From NCBI RefSeq assembly GCF_023898315.1, contig NC_064614.1, forward strand, positions 1,055,744,432-1,055,808,431: a DNA stretch of 64,000 nt, written 5' to 3'. Positions 11,508 to 21,935 of the stretch are shown here, piece after piece. This DNA comes from Schistocerca nitens. Lineage: Eukaryota; Arthropoda; Insecta; Orthoptera; Acrididae. Below the pieces are notes generated by a model. The model did no database searches and was not told where the DNA came from. It saw nothing but the letters and a program-made list of their open reading frames with translations. Made by a program: the position numbers and the translations under genes. How positions within the stretch are numbered: the first letter of the stretch is position 1; each line of letters starts with the position of its first letter.

Positions 11508-11790
11508 AATTATCAAAGTTCAGGCACTCACGCATAATCAACTTCGCTCTCCAAAATTCCAGGACATGTTCAGATTTGCTTGGACATATACAGGATTTGA
11601 CGGTCTACGCACGGAAACATTTGAAAACGTAAAAAACATATGTTTTGACAGAGCACAGGGAAAACTGTGCGACTGTGAAACTGTGGCACTCATTTGATGC
11701 AGTTTATGTGACAAACTCTTATGTTTTAATCACTTTTTTGGGAGTGATTATCACATCCACAAGAAAACCTAAATCGGGTAACGTAGAAGA
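11508..11790 (+). pseudogene. Coding remnant with Cys/His cluster inside the fold-back element
   Basis: One frame reads FQDMFRFAWTYTGFDGLRTE, then ENVKNICFDRAQGKLCDCET, a single stop, then CSLCDKLLCFNHFF, SDYHIHKKT and a stop. The pattern C-x-C ... C-x2-C-x4-C-x2-H ... Y-H-x-H looks like a small zinc-binding tail. piggyBac-type transposases end in a comparable Cys-rich domain that contacts terminal repeats, but that link is inference. The frame is broken by the stop before CSLC, and no catalytic domain is visible here. Confidence 0.4.
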
Positions 11791-12475
11791 ATCTTTTTAC
11801 CCATTCGCCAAGTGTGCAAGTTAGGTGGGTCGACAACATATTCCTGTCATGTGACGCACATGCTGTCACCAGTGTCGTATAGAATGTATCAGACGTGTTT
11901 TCCTGTGGAGGAATCGGTTGACCTATGACCTTGCGATCAAATGTTTTCGGTTCCCATTGGAGAGGCACGTCCTTTCGTCTACTAATCGCACGGTTTTGCG
12001 GTGCGGTCGCAAAACAAAGACACTAAACTTATTACAGTGAACAGAGACGTCATTTGAACGAATGGACAGATCACAGCTTTGCGAAAATAAAGAAAAATTT
12101 TTCACTCGAGGGAATACTTGAAACAACGACCCTTTGTTCCGTACGTGCTCACGCTAACCACGGGACCACGGCGCTCCTGCGGTCAGATGATCCTTGATGT
12201 TGCCTATCTTCGCGTGGACTACTCAGTTTGAATATTTTGCTTATTTTTTTATAGTTCCACACAACTTCTTCCTGTTTTCTCGATTGATCTGTGTTCAGTT
12301 TTTCAAGGCCTATCCACTGTGTCAATTTATAACTAAATCTGAGGGGGGTGCGATTGGGAGATTCCCTTGTAAGACGTAAGACTGCTGTGTATATTGATGG
12401 ACGGTAGACAATAGACGATAAAAAAATGAAACTAAGATGTTCTCCAGGCAGCTTAACTGCCTCAGAAAGTGGAAC

Positions 12476-12666
12476 GCCGGCCGCTGTGGCCGAGCGGTTC
12501 CAGGCGCTTCGGTCTTGAACCACGCTGCTGCTACGGCCGCAGTTTCGAATCCTGCCTCGGGTATGGATGTGTGTGATGTCCTTGGGTTAGTTATGTTTAA
12601 GTAGTTCTAAGTCTAAGGGACTGATGACCTCAGATGTTAAGTACCATAGTGCTTAGAGCCATTTTG
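12476..12666 (+). mobile_element. tRNA-derived SINE (head type I), with target-site duplication
   Basis: The full head starts gccggccgctgtggccgag (A box tggccgagcggttc, B box gtttcgaatcc), followed by the shared body and the end agagccattttgaa. It is flanked by aaagtggaac (12466-12475) and aaattggaac (12667-12676), 10 bp with one mismatch. A different SINE begins directly after the second duplication. Confidence 0.92.
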
Positions 12667-12676
12667 AAATTGGAAC

Positions 12677-12907
12677 CGAGCAGGTTGGCGTAGTGGTTAG
12701 TACACTGGACTCGAATTCGGGACGACGGCAGTTCAAATATCCGTCCGCTCATCCACATGTAGATTTTCCGCGATTTCTCTAAACCGCTGGAGGTGAATCT
12801 TGGGATGGTTCCTTTAAAGAGGACACGGCCAGTTTTCTTCGCCATACATACTTCCGACTCCAAATGCCTCAATGTCGACAGGGCATTAAACCCTCATCTT
12901 CTTTCCT
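12677..12907 (+). mobile_element. tRNA-derived SINE, head type V
   Basis: The head contains ttggcgtagtggttagtac (A box) and a degraded B box (ggcagttcaaata). The body reads attttccgcgatttctctaa, then gggatggttcctttaaagag, ending near gggcattaaaccctcatctt. The body differs from the type I tail. A diverged relative of the body lies at 60435-60603. Confidence 0.75.
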
Positions 12908-13013
12908 TAATTTTTTAGAAAATCTGAAATCTGCGGTCGCTTACCTCCTTAGTGATGCATCTGGATTTTAAAACACACACATGCACACGTATACATACAA
13001 ACGGGTACGCAAA

Positions 13014-13015
<2 letters not shown>

Positions 13016-13062
<47 letters not shown>
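13016..13062. repeat. (CA)n microsatellite
   Basis: Pure CA dinucleotides, preceded by an irregular CA-rich stretch from 12972. Confidence 0.97.
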
Positions 13063-13065
<3 letters not shown>

Positions 13066-13825
13066 TTTGTTTTAATGGAAGAAACCTAAAGACCTTGAAA
13101 ATAACGAATCGTACAAAAAACAAATGTAGTACGAGAAGGACAAAAGTTAGTAAAGCGTTCATCTGTCTGTGCTACAACTGACCACCCCCTCCTGCTAGGG
13201 CGGCGTCATTTAAGTATTTTCAAGAGGAACCGCCCTCCCCCTCTCCAATTTTAGTGCTTATTTGAATTATACGCCAGAAATGACGTACGGTTTAGCGAAA
13301 CATTGGTTTCATTAGTGCTGGATGGGGCTGTAATTGACAAATATCAGTTGTGCCTCTTCTTTCAGTTAAAAATCAGCACATTCGATTGTACTTTTGCCTG
13401 TGTAACAGGTGCTCAATTTGCAATGTATTTCGTCAACCTACACCTGTAATACGATAACAAGACGTGCAGAAGACATGTAAACATCTGACACCACATAGAT
13501 CGACAAATCGACCGCCAACTGATTCACTGCACTACAGATTTGTTTTTGTGATTGTATCTAAATTTCTGTTACGTTAGTGAACCGTGACCAAGAAAGCCAA
13601 GGGAGCCACGGAAATGGACACACCTCAGAGCGTCACAACGAGACTGCCACCCCAGAAGAACAAAGTGAGTGGACGTTACAAAACATTTTCATGCAGACAT
13701 CAGTCCAGCTTCCAAAGTGACATCGCCTCTTACTGTTTTCTCTTCTTCCACAGGATAACCACAGCAATAATGAAAAGAGTATGTAACATCAGTAGGACTT
13801 TATTATAAAATTGTTTTTGTAATGC
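13063..13825. other. No gene seen
   Basis: No recognisable coding content; it precedes the hammerhead fold. Confidence 0.4.
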
Positions 13826-13872
13826 CATTTAGCCTGAAGATGGGGTATTCCCTCGAAACATGTCGTTAAATG
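13826..13872 (+). ncRNA. Minimal type I hammerhead ribozyme fold (diminished stem III)
   Basis: All hammerhead parts are present in order. Stem I 5' strand is CATTTAGC (13826-13833), core CTGAAGA (13834-13840, fits CUGANGA), stem II GGGG/CCCT with loop TATT (13842-13853), GAAA (13855-13858), a two-pair stem III C-AT-G, cleavage triplet GTC (13862-13864), and stem I 3' strand GTTAAATG (13865-13872). Stem I pairs over 8 bp with one G-U. The unpaired U after the core and the reduced stem III match the small hammerhead variants reported with Penelope-like retrotransposons, which cleave as dimers. No Penelope reverse transcriptase is seen nearby. Predicted cleavage follows C13864. Activity is untested. 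Confidence 0.75.
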
Positions 13873-14482
13873 AATAAGCAATACAGTAGTTAACAAAGTT
13901 TGTGACTGATAGCGATAATTTAAAAAACCTTCACATATTTCTTGAGACTGTCACGGTCGAAAAATAGTGAAAATGGCTTCAGATTCTAAGATGATTGCTT
14001 CTCAGAAAAATCATTCCCCTTTTGGAAGATTATTTTTAATGGTTTCCACCTACCGCTAAAAACAGTCCTATGTTTGTAGTCTTTTGTCTATTTTATTCTT
14101 TTTGTTGGGCCTGTAGGTCCTGCTTGCTCTGAATTATTTGAGTTAACGTTCGTTCTTAAATTGTTCCTATATACCCATTCCATGTATTCACTTGAGTCTT
14201 GCTATTAATGTTAACACGTTTGCTGCGCTTGGTAGTTCTGTTATTTTTCAGTTCTTATATAAAATTTTCCCAGTTTTAATTACATTGCGTAGCGACTAGC
14301 AAAATTTTGTTTCACACGAAACTCACATTAGACTGCAGAGTTCCACTATGACTAGCTCCCCCCCCCCCTCCCAGTTTCTGTTTTCAAGTACTTTCCAGAG
14401 AACCATTGACGCTTTAATAACCATTTAACATGTACGGTAAATCTCTGTTGATGGTGGAACACATGACTCTTCAGCAACATCT
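13873..14482. other. No gene seen
   Basis: AT-rich, with a C-run near 14360. Nothing recognised. Confidence 0.4.
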
Positions 14483-14495
14483 CATAAACAGTACT

Positions 14496-14656
14496 ACAGT
14501 CCGGAACCGCGCGACCGCCACGGTCGCGGGTTCGAATCCTGCCTCGGGCATGGATGTGTGTGATGTCCTTAGGTTAGTTAGGTTTAAGTAGTTCTAAGTT
14601 CTAGGGGACTTATGACCTCAGCAGTTGAGTCCCATAGTGCTCAGAGCCATTTGAAC
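14496..14656 (+). mobile_element. SINE (type I body), 5' truncated, perfect 13-bp target duplication
   Basis: It starts inside the head after the A box, keeps the B box (gggttcgaatcctg), body and end (agagccatttgaac). cataaacagtact occurs at 14483-14495 and 14657-14669 without mismatch, indicating a fairly recent insertion. Lacking its A box, it should not be transcribed efficiently by Pol III. Confidence 0.95.
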
Positions 14657-15083
14657 CATAAACAGTACTGATCACACTTCAGTTTGAATAGCGTCTCTAA
14701 AAATCTCAAGCATCAAAAATTTTGTGGAGCGAAACGCTCGTGTGTGACATTTGTGTCACATAAAAAAATTTGTAATATTTCCTCTAAACACTCTATAATT
14801 TTGTACATGTATTTTTTTTATTTTATATCCGTCAGTGATTCGAATTGCCCACTATATCATGGATATGGACATGTCACAGGTACTAAGGCTGTGTGAGGCG
14901 GTTGCAGGCCACCAGCGTAAGGGGAGTCACCACCAATATATCGGTGTCAAATGGCGCCGTATGAAGGCGTCTGGTGCTGAGCCTGAGGTGCGGTCTCGCA
15001 ATACGGCGCACTCTTTGCTATACTTCGTAGATGTTCGTAACGGGCCACTGCACAGCGCAGTTGATCTAGTTTGTTTCTGGTCT

Positions 15084-15285
15084 GCCGGCCGTTGCGGCCG
15101 AGTGGTTCTAGGCGCTTCAGTCTGGAACCTCGCGACCGCTACGGTCGCAGGTACGAATCCTGCCTCGGGCATGGATGTGTGTCATGTCCGTAGGTTAGTT
15201 AGGATTACGTAGTTCTAAGTTCTAGAGGACTGATGACCTCAGATGTTAAGTCCCATAGTGCTCAGAGCCATTTGAACCATTTTTC
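15084..15285 (+). mobile_element. tRNA-derived SINE (head type I), full length
   Basis: A box gcggccgagtggttc, B box aggtacgaatcctg (one base off consensus), shared body, end ccatttgaaccatttttc. Flanks are gtttctggtct (15073-15083) and gtttttggtct (15286-15296), 11 bp with one mismatch. Confidence 0.93.
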
Positions 15286-15296
15286 GTTTTTGGTCT

Positions 15297-17143
15297 CGAG
15301 TAGTGACTGATTTGGTGCACCAATTTCATTAATTCAGGAACCTGTTAGTGCTTCGTTCACTTCTTGAACTCAGTCTAGCGTGGACTGATATGAAAGAGTG
15401 TTCTTTTCCCTGTGGTTCGGTGTACCAATCAGAGCAACTGATAGTAATGACTTTCTATCTATGCTACACGGGATAGAAATACTTATGACCCGAATATTAC
15501 TGAACAATATCTGGGGAATCCAACTCCTGTTTCGAAAGATCAGGGACAACAACTAAACTGAATATTTTTATTTTGTTACACCATTGCACAGTATGGCCGA
15601 CGTGGGTGAGCCGTTGCGACTACAGTGCTTGCACGCAAATGTACTTCACATCTAGAAACTTGTGCTCCTCATACCGTGGAGAATCATCTCTCTTGTTAAG
15701 TACATTTGAGGTTTTACACGGATTAGGACGAGAAGGTACTAACGTTCCGAGTGCGAAACCAATGTTCAGAAAATCGACCACAGTGCTACACGTTCTCACA
15801 TTGATTCCCGTTGTGTAGCTGTGTGTAGCCTATCTCTTTCATTAATCGTGTTTCTCAATTTTGCATACTAATAGGGTAGATTTAGTTGATATTGCAATTG
15901 CGACAGTCAATAGTTTGCTATTCCTCCTTCTGAAGTTAGCCAGCTCGGTGGTATAACATTTAGAAATTAAAAAAAAAAAAAATTACGTTCGAAGATTTTT
16001 TCTGCAGCAGTTATCGATCTGAAAAACAAATAGCAGGCTGAAAAAAGCGTGGCGTTTTACTGTTCTTTGGTTTCACATTTTGGTGCTTGTTTTCTGCTTC
16101 TTTTATTGGTGGGTGTAATATTAACATAGTACCTAAGGCCTGGGATTCTGCCGGACATTGAGCAAACAGGCATGGCCGCCATCTGAAAGTAAATAGGTAC
16201 CGTATTTAGCGAGATAGAAACAGGGAGCAGATAGCCAGTGACGAGTGCCCAGCAGACCACAAGAACAGTGAGCTGGAGGTGGAAATCCTGCAGTGACGTA
16301 CAGACGCCACATGCGGCACATCTGACGGTTGTATACCTATATAGGCCACGCCAATAACATTAGACGCTGTTAAAACCTGGCTGTCTGTTGACTCAATTGA
16401 AACACCTCCGATGGTATGTGTAGTAAAACGTATGCTCTCTATTCAGGTAACTAAAGTCAATACGATTTCAATTTTCACAAATGTCCTGACTGAACTTATA
16501 AGAACAGTTGTCTGAAGCATAGTGCCCCATGTCGGTCGACATGATGAATATTTCGCTTATTTCGCTGTCAGAATAATGTTCTTCCGTTTGCACTATGAAA
16601 TCTGCGTACCCCGCAGCTGACTGCTGGGATTAAATATTGTGACATCACGAACAGCAAACTCTAACTTTAGTTGTAAACAGAAGTGAAAAAAATAGCAGCT
16701 GACCTGCTGTGATATGACGCGTTTGTAAACAGTTAGCGTATTTATGAATTAATCTGTGACGCGACTGGAGAATGACTCGTTCCTTATCATTACGATTTTT
16801 CGCGCAAATTATCCATGGAATCTGAAACTACACTATGCTACATAATTAAAGAACCACTTTCTCGAAAGCCCGGAACTATTTTCAATTACTACGCGTAAGT
16901 TTGAAATTTAGCGCAAAGATGCCTACAACAGCAACTGTCTTCTTTCGTTAACAGAAACAATACGTAGATAGCTATAAAATTTGGAAAAAGGAACCTTTTT
17001 CGTGTTACGCCGCTATTCATTGGTCGATGTATTTATAACAAATAATACATTATAGTTTTAAAAAATTCATTTATAGGAAGAATGGAAGCTATTTTGTACA
17101 CAGAATCGTAGCCACTCTCTCTTTCATACTTATTTGTCTCATA
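15297..17143. other. No gene seen
   Basis: Only short frames. An A-run lies at about 15967-15981. A modestly GC-richer stretch at about 16120-16370 has no recognisable content. Confidence 0.45.
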
Positions 17144-17177
17144 CACTGAGCAGCCAAAGAAACTGGTAAACAAGTAA

Positions 17178-17790
17178 CTAACATCGTGTAGGGCCCCTGC
17201 GAGCACGCTTAAGTCCTGCAACACGACGTGGCATGGACTCGCCTGATGTCTGAAGTAGTGCTGGAGAGAATTGACCCCATGAATCCTGCAGGGCTGTCCA
17301 TAAATCCGTGCGAGGGGGTGGTGATCTAACAGCACTTTGCAAGACATCCCAGATATGGTCAATTATGTTCATGTCTGTACAATCTGGTGGACAGCGGAAG
17401 TGTTTAAACTTATACGAATGTTCTTGGAGCCACTCTTTAGTAACCCTGGAAGTGTGGAGTCTCGCATTGTCTTGCTGGAATTTACCGTTGGAATGAGCAA
17501 CGGATATGAATGGATGCAGATGATCAAACAGGATACTTGCGTACGTGTCACCTGTTGGAGTAGTATCTAGACGTGCCAGGGATCCCGTATCACTCCAACT
17601 GCACACGCTCCATACCATTGCAGAGCCTCAACCATCTTGGACAGTCCCCTGATGACACGTATGGTCGATGGATTCGTCAGGTTGTCTCCGTACCAGTACA
17701 CGTCCATTCGCTCGATACAATTTGAAACAAGACTCTTCGGACCAGGCAACGTGTTACAAGTCAACAACAGTCCAATGTCACTGTTGACGG
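17178..17790 (-). pseudogene. Tc1-like transposase, C-terminal half, frameshifted
   Basis: The upstream frame (17767-17567) reads GDNLTNPSTIRVIRGLSKMVEALQWYGACAVGVI, then the frame changes at about 17618. The second frame (to 17178) gives TPTGDTYASILFDHLHPF, KFQQDNARLHTS (second catalytic Asp) and TDMNIIDHIWDVL. In Tc1/mariner transposases the third acidic residue is Glu in the (N/S)PIEHxW context; here that position is Asp (IIDHIW). I count 36 residues between FQQD and this Asp, the spacing of the DD36E group. The first catalytic region is degraded and the N-terminal DNA-binding part is not readable, so the copy is inactive. Confidence 0.85.
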
Positions 17791-18254
17791 GCCCACGCGA
17801 TGCATGAAGATTTAAGTCGTGCAGTGATCAAGGGTACACGAGAAGGTCTTCGGCTCCGAAAGCCCGTATCATGATGCTTTCCGAGTGGTTTGCACGCTGA
17901 ACATTTTTTTGATGTTCCAGCACTGAAATCCGCAGAAATTTGCGGAAGAGTTGACTTCTGTCACGTTGAACGATTATCTTCGGTCGTCATGGCCCCGTTC
18001 TTGCAGGACCTTTTTCCGGCCGCAGTGATGTAGGAGAGTTGATGTTTCACCTGATTCCTTATATTCATGGTCCACTCATGAAATGGGCGAACGGGAAAAT
18101 GCCTACTTCATTGCTACCTCGGAGATGCTGTGTCCCATCGCCCCAGCGCCGACTGTAACATCACGTTCAAACTCATTTAAAACTTGATAACTTGTCATTG
18201 TACCCTCATACGAATGTTCCTGGAGCCACTCTGTAGCAATTCTGGAAGTGTGGG

Positions 18255-18481
18255 GCCACGCGGGATTAGTCGAACGGTCTAAGGCGCTGCAGTCATGGAC
18301 TTTGCGGCTGGTCCGGGCGGAGGTTCGAGTCCTCCCTCGGGCATGGGTGTGTGTGTGTGTGTGTGTTTGTCCTTAGGATAATTTAGGTTAAATAGTGTGT
18401 AAGCTTAGGGACTGATGACCTTAGCAGTTAAGTCCCATAAGATTTCACACACATCTGAACTTTTTTTTTTTTTTTTTTTTT
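18255..18481 (+). mobile_element. tRNA-derived SINE (head type III) with 21-base T tail
   Basis: The head reads gccacgcgggattagtcgaa with cggtctaaggcgctgcag, B box aggttcgagtcctc, a GT run, the body gtccttaggataatttagg, the end gatttcacacacatctgaac and then T x21. Perfect 9-bp duplications aagtgtggg lie at 18246-18254 and 18482-18490. It is inserted in the Tc1-like element. The tail is T in the same orientation as the Pol III boxes. Confidence 0.95.
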
Positions 18482-18696
18482 AAGTGTGGGAGTTTCACAT
18501 TATCCTGCTGGAATATCCGATTGGAATGCGCAACGGACATGAATGGAAGGATGAGAGAGGATGCTTACATACGTGTCACCTGTTGGATCTAATAACTGTG
18601 CCAGAAACTTTTCTTATACAGACCTGTTCTGCCTGTTTACATATCTCTGTATTTGAATATGCATGCATATACAACTTTCTTTGGCGCTTCAGTGTA

Positions 18697-20559
18697 GCTA
18701 CGTACATTTAAACGTGATAAATGGGTAGCGCCATTCTGCCATGTGTTGGACGCCGTATCGCGTTATTCTGCAAAGAAATGAAGAAGATGGACGCATTAAG
18801 TCTCATGAACTTTGTGATAAAATAAAACTGTCTTTTAAAAATATGCACAAACAGTCACGACCGCAAAAATATAATGTTGTGGCAACCGTTTTCAACCAGT
18901 TTTGACCATCTTCAGACTTGATTAAATGATGGTGTGCTGTGGCGGTAAATGCAGCGGTTGTTATAGCTCCGAGAGCGTCAACTGCGGTCGTGATTGTTTG
19001 TGTTCATATTTAAAGTATTTTTTGCCGGATATCTGCTCTTAATGAGAAATGTTCTCAAAAATTGTTATTAAAACTATGTGTTCGACTGGAACTCTAATCT
19101 GAATCTGTATTTCGCGCACATTGCAATACCAATTTGAATTACGAATACGTCTTATTGAGTGTCTCTACCCCGTCATCTTATTTTTCAACCGTTCTTCAAG
19201 TGTATACCGGCGATATGTAAGGTTTTCTCGGATAGCGTAGCTGGTAGTGCTATGTCCAACAACGAAAGGGATTAGAGTTTGAAATCTGGTCCCACACACA
19301 ATTTCAACTGTCCGCAAATATTTACATCAAATAATACTAAAATAAGTACTGAAAAGTATACCACAAACTTGAAGTTGTTGAGATGGTGTGACTAATATTT
19401 GAATTTCGGAACGTATAAGTAACTGAGTGGGCGACAATAGTCGCTTTTACTGATTCCGGCTCAGAAGCACTAGAGGAAGTATGTTATGGTGTTGTCATTT
19501 GGTTTCTAATGCTTTACAGCAGCCTCTGAGTTTTTGAAAACTCAAGTTCTTCTTACATTCATTGGCCAAAATACGTGTCAACATATCCACACCATCATCA
19601 AAAGGTTCATACGTTTAGCATATTTTAAATTAACCATTTATTTGATTTAAAAATTTTAATTATTTTTGGTTTAACATACATTCATTTGTGTCCATACTAT
19701 AGGCGTAGATCAGCAGATTCTCTATTACAATTTAAACAGTGGGCTGATGAAAGTGACGTTCCACCGAAGGAAACGAAAACCAGCTTTTTACTTTCATTTT
19801 ACTTTATTTAGTTTTTTTTGTATGTGGGAAAGCGTTGGATGATATTAAGTAGCTACATGAGAAATGCAGGAAGTGCAAAAATTCTAGTTATGCGTCGATA
19901 TTTGACTGATGTTATAATGAGCCGTTCTAGAAGCGACCGACATTGAACTTTAGAAAGGCGCTCTTTTACCAAGTCAGTGCGCTTGCCGAAATTCCGGCGG
20001 TTGAGATAACAAACGTGTGCCACCTGGATTTCCGAATCATTCCTTGCTCACTTTGTTTCCCAGATTTAGCAGGAAAGGAAGTTTCATCGGATACCTGTGG
20101 TGTAATTGTGGTTTATATACATCAGGAAACGAATTCCTTTTATGAATGAATTTTAGAAAACGATGAAATTCTTTAGCAGCTGTTTCATTGAGTTCAACTT
20201 ATTGTTAGGTCAGTTTGAAAGTACGTGACTGTTTCTCCAAAAAATAATGTTTACAACCAAAATATTCAAATTATTAGGTGTAGAGGGAATTTCTTCGAAA
20301 CGATTATCTGTGAAAATGTTTTTCATGTAAAATTTAAAATATAACTAACATTTTTGAAAAATATAGACTCAACATTTGTAATTACTTGAAATTTTTAAAA
20401 ACATCTTATCACTGTTTATTAATTCTGAAAAATGAAAACTTTAGTTACAACACAAATAAAAAAGGTTTCAAGCCACTGTGACTAATAAGTTGTTTTACGA
20501 AACACAACTTCTGGAAAATAAGTTGCACACAAAGTGCTGTCGTAATTAAAATACTCGTA
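18697..20559. other. Mostly AT-rich, no gene; weak tRNA-like stretch at 19225-19312
   Basis: gatagcgtagctggtagtgc followed by gagtttgaaatctggtccca has A- and B-box-like parts at tRNA spacing and may be an old SINE head. No other feature is recognised. Confidence 0.35.
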
Positions 20560-21933
20560 CGCTACTGGCCATTAAAACTGCTACACCAAGGAGAAATGCA
20601 GATGATGAACGGGTATTCATTGGACAAATATATTATACTAGAACTGACATGTGATTACATTTTCACGCAATTTGGGTGCACAGATTCTGAGAAATCAGCA
20701 CCCAGAAAAACCACCTTTGGCCGTAATAACGGCCTTGATAAGCCTGGGCATAGAGTCAAACAGAGCTTGGATGGCGTGTACAGGTACAGCTGCCCATGCA
20801 GCTTCAACACCATACCACAGTTCATCAAGAGTGGTGACTGGCGTATTGGCCAGTTGCTCGGCCTAAACTGACCAAACGTTTTCAATTGGTGAGAGATCTG
20901 GAGAATGTGCTGGCCAGGGCAGCAGTCTAACATTTTCTGTATGCGAAAAGGCCCGTACAGGATTGCAACATGCGGTCGTGCATTATCCTGCTGAAATTTA
21001 GGGTTTCGCATGGATCGTAACTCATCTGAAATTTAACGACCCACTTTTCAAAGTATCGTCAGTGCGAACAAGAGGTGACCGAGACGTGTAACCTATGGCA
21101 CCCCATACCATCACGCCGGGTGAAACGCGAGTATGGCGATGACGAATACACGCTTCCAATGTGTGTTCACCGCGATGTCGCAAAAACACCTATGCGACCA
21201 TCACGATGCTGTCAACAGAACCTGGATTCATCCGAAAAAATGACATTTAGCCATTCGTGCACCCAGGTTTGTCGTTGAGTACATCATCGCAGGCGTTCCT
21301 GTCTGTGGTGCAGCGTCAAGGGTAACCGCAGCCATGGTCTCCGAGCTGATAGTCCGTGCTGCTGCAAACGCCATCGAACTGTTCGTGCAGATGATTGTTG
21401 TCTTGCAAACATCCCCATCTGTTGGCTCAGGGATCGAGACGTGGCTGCACGATCCGTTACAGCCACGCGGATAAGATGCCTGTCATCTCAACTGCTAGTG
21501 ATACGAGGCCGTTGGGATCCAGCACGGCATTTCGTATTATCCTCCTGAACCCACCGATTCCATATTCTGCTGTCATAGGATCTCGACCAACACGAGCAGC
21601 AATGTCGCGATACGATAAACCGCAATCGCGGTAGGCTACAATCTGACCTTTATCAAAGTCGGAAATGTGATGGTACCCGTTTCTCCTCCTTACACGGGGC
21701 ATCACAAGAACGTTTCACCAGGCAACGCCGGTCAACTGCTGTTTGTGTATGAGAAATAGGTTGGAAAGTTTCCTCATGTTAGCACGTTGTAGGTGTCGCC
21801 ACTGGCGCCAGCCTTGTGTGAATGCTCTAAAAAGCAAATCATTTGCATATCACAGCATCTTCGTCCTGGCGGTTAAATTTCGCGTCTTTAGCACGTCATC
21901 TTCGTGGTGTAGCAATTTTAATGGCCAGTAGTG
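20560..21933 (-). mobile_element. Tc1-like DNA transposon, decayed
   Basis: The left end reads cgctactggccattaaaact followed by gctacacca. The right end reversed reads cactactggccattaaaatt followed by gctacacca, giving terminal inverted repeats of about 28 bp. TA flanks both sides (20558-20559 and 21934-21935). The 1.37-kb length suits a full-length Tc1 element. The minus strand holds three separate transposase blocks. It is structurally complete but coding-dead. Confidence 0.93.
20655..21705 (-). pseudogene. Tc1-like transposase, broken in at least two places
   Basis: Block 1 (21705-21457) is the N-terminus: MPRVRRRNGYHHISDFDKGQIVAY and GLSYRDIAARVGRD, a paired-like helix-turn-helix that would bind terminal repeats. 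Block 2 (21466-21284) reads ATSRSLSQQMG, ARTVRWRLQQHGLSARRPWLRLPLT, the second DNA-binding helix region. Block 3 (21011-20655) begins NPKFQQDNARPH with the second catalytic Asp, but the following part has drifted in sequence and the terminal Glu motif is not clear. Frameshifts separate the blocks, and the first catalytic Asp region (about 21100-21280) is not open. Confidence 0.87.
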
Positions 21934-21935
21934 TA

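Larger units (their letters stand above)
11214..12369. mobile_element. Fold-back DNA element with about 285-bp terminal inverted repeats
   Basis: The left arm, 11214 to about 11503, begins caagggaacctccccatcgc. The right arm, about 12083-12369, is its reverse complement with scattered changes; shared blocks include ctcagatttagttataa, gatcaatcgagaaaacagg and aagttgtgtggaacta. The three bases TAA flank both sides (11211-11213 and 12370-12372), a possible 3-bp target duplication. The 580-bp interior has a protein-like stretch on the plus strand (11508-11790) and another on the minus strand (11726-11968), neither a complete transposase. It is probably non-autonomous. Superfamily is uncertain: a TAA duplication would suit PIF/Harbinger, while the interior Cys/His cluster recalls piggyBac-type C-termini. 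Each arm contains tRNA-like A and B boxes. Confidence 0.85.
17144..18694 (-). mobile_element. Tc1-like DNA transposon with internal duplication, carrying a SINE
   Basis: The left end, 17144 cactgagcagccaaagaaac, and the reverse complement of the right end, cactgaagcgccaaagaaag, form terminal inverted repeats. Both are flanked by TA (17142-17143 and 18695-18696), the Tc1/mariner target duplication. The minus strand encodes a broken transposase. Next to the right end, 18208-18606 repeats the sequence at 17412-17580, so this copy is rearranged. A SINE with its own 9-bp duplication sits in the second repeat copy (18255-18481). Confidence 0.88.

Noticed and set aside
12968-13181. Frames rich in His-Thr or Cys-Val on both strands
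   Set aside because: Translation of the (CA)n microsatellite.
14835-15212. 125-residue plus-strand frame
   Set aside because: Its second half is SINE sequence; the first half has no recognisable domain.
18901-18918. Minus-strand CTGAAGATGG motif
   Set aside because: No UH cleavage site or closing stem in the right place.
19744-19775. Hammerhead-like CTGATGA followed by GTG...CAC and GAAG
   Set aside because: No GAAA, no cleavage site and no closing stem.
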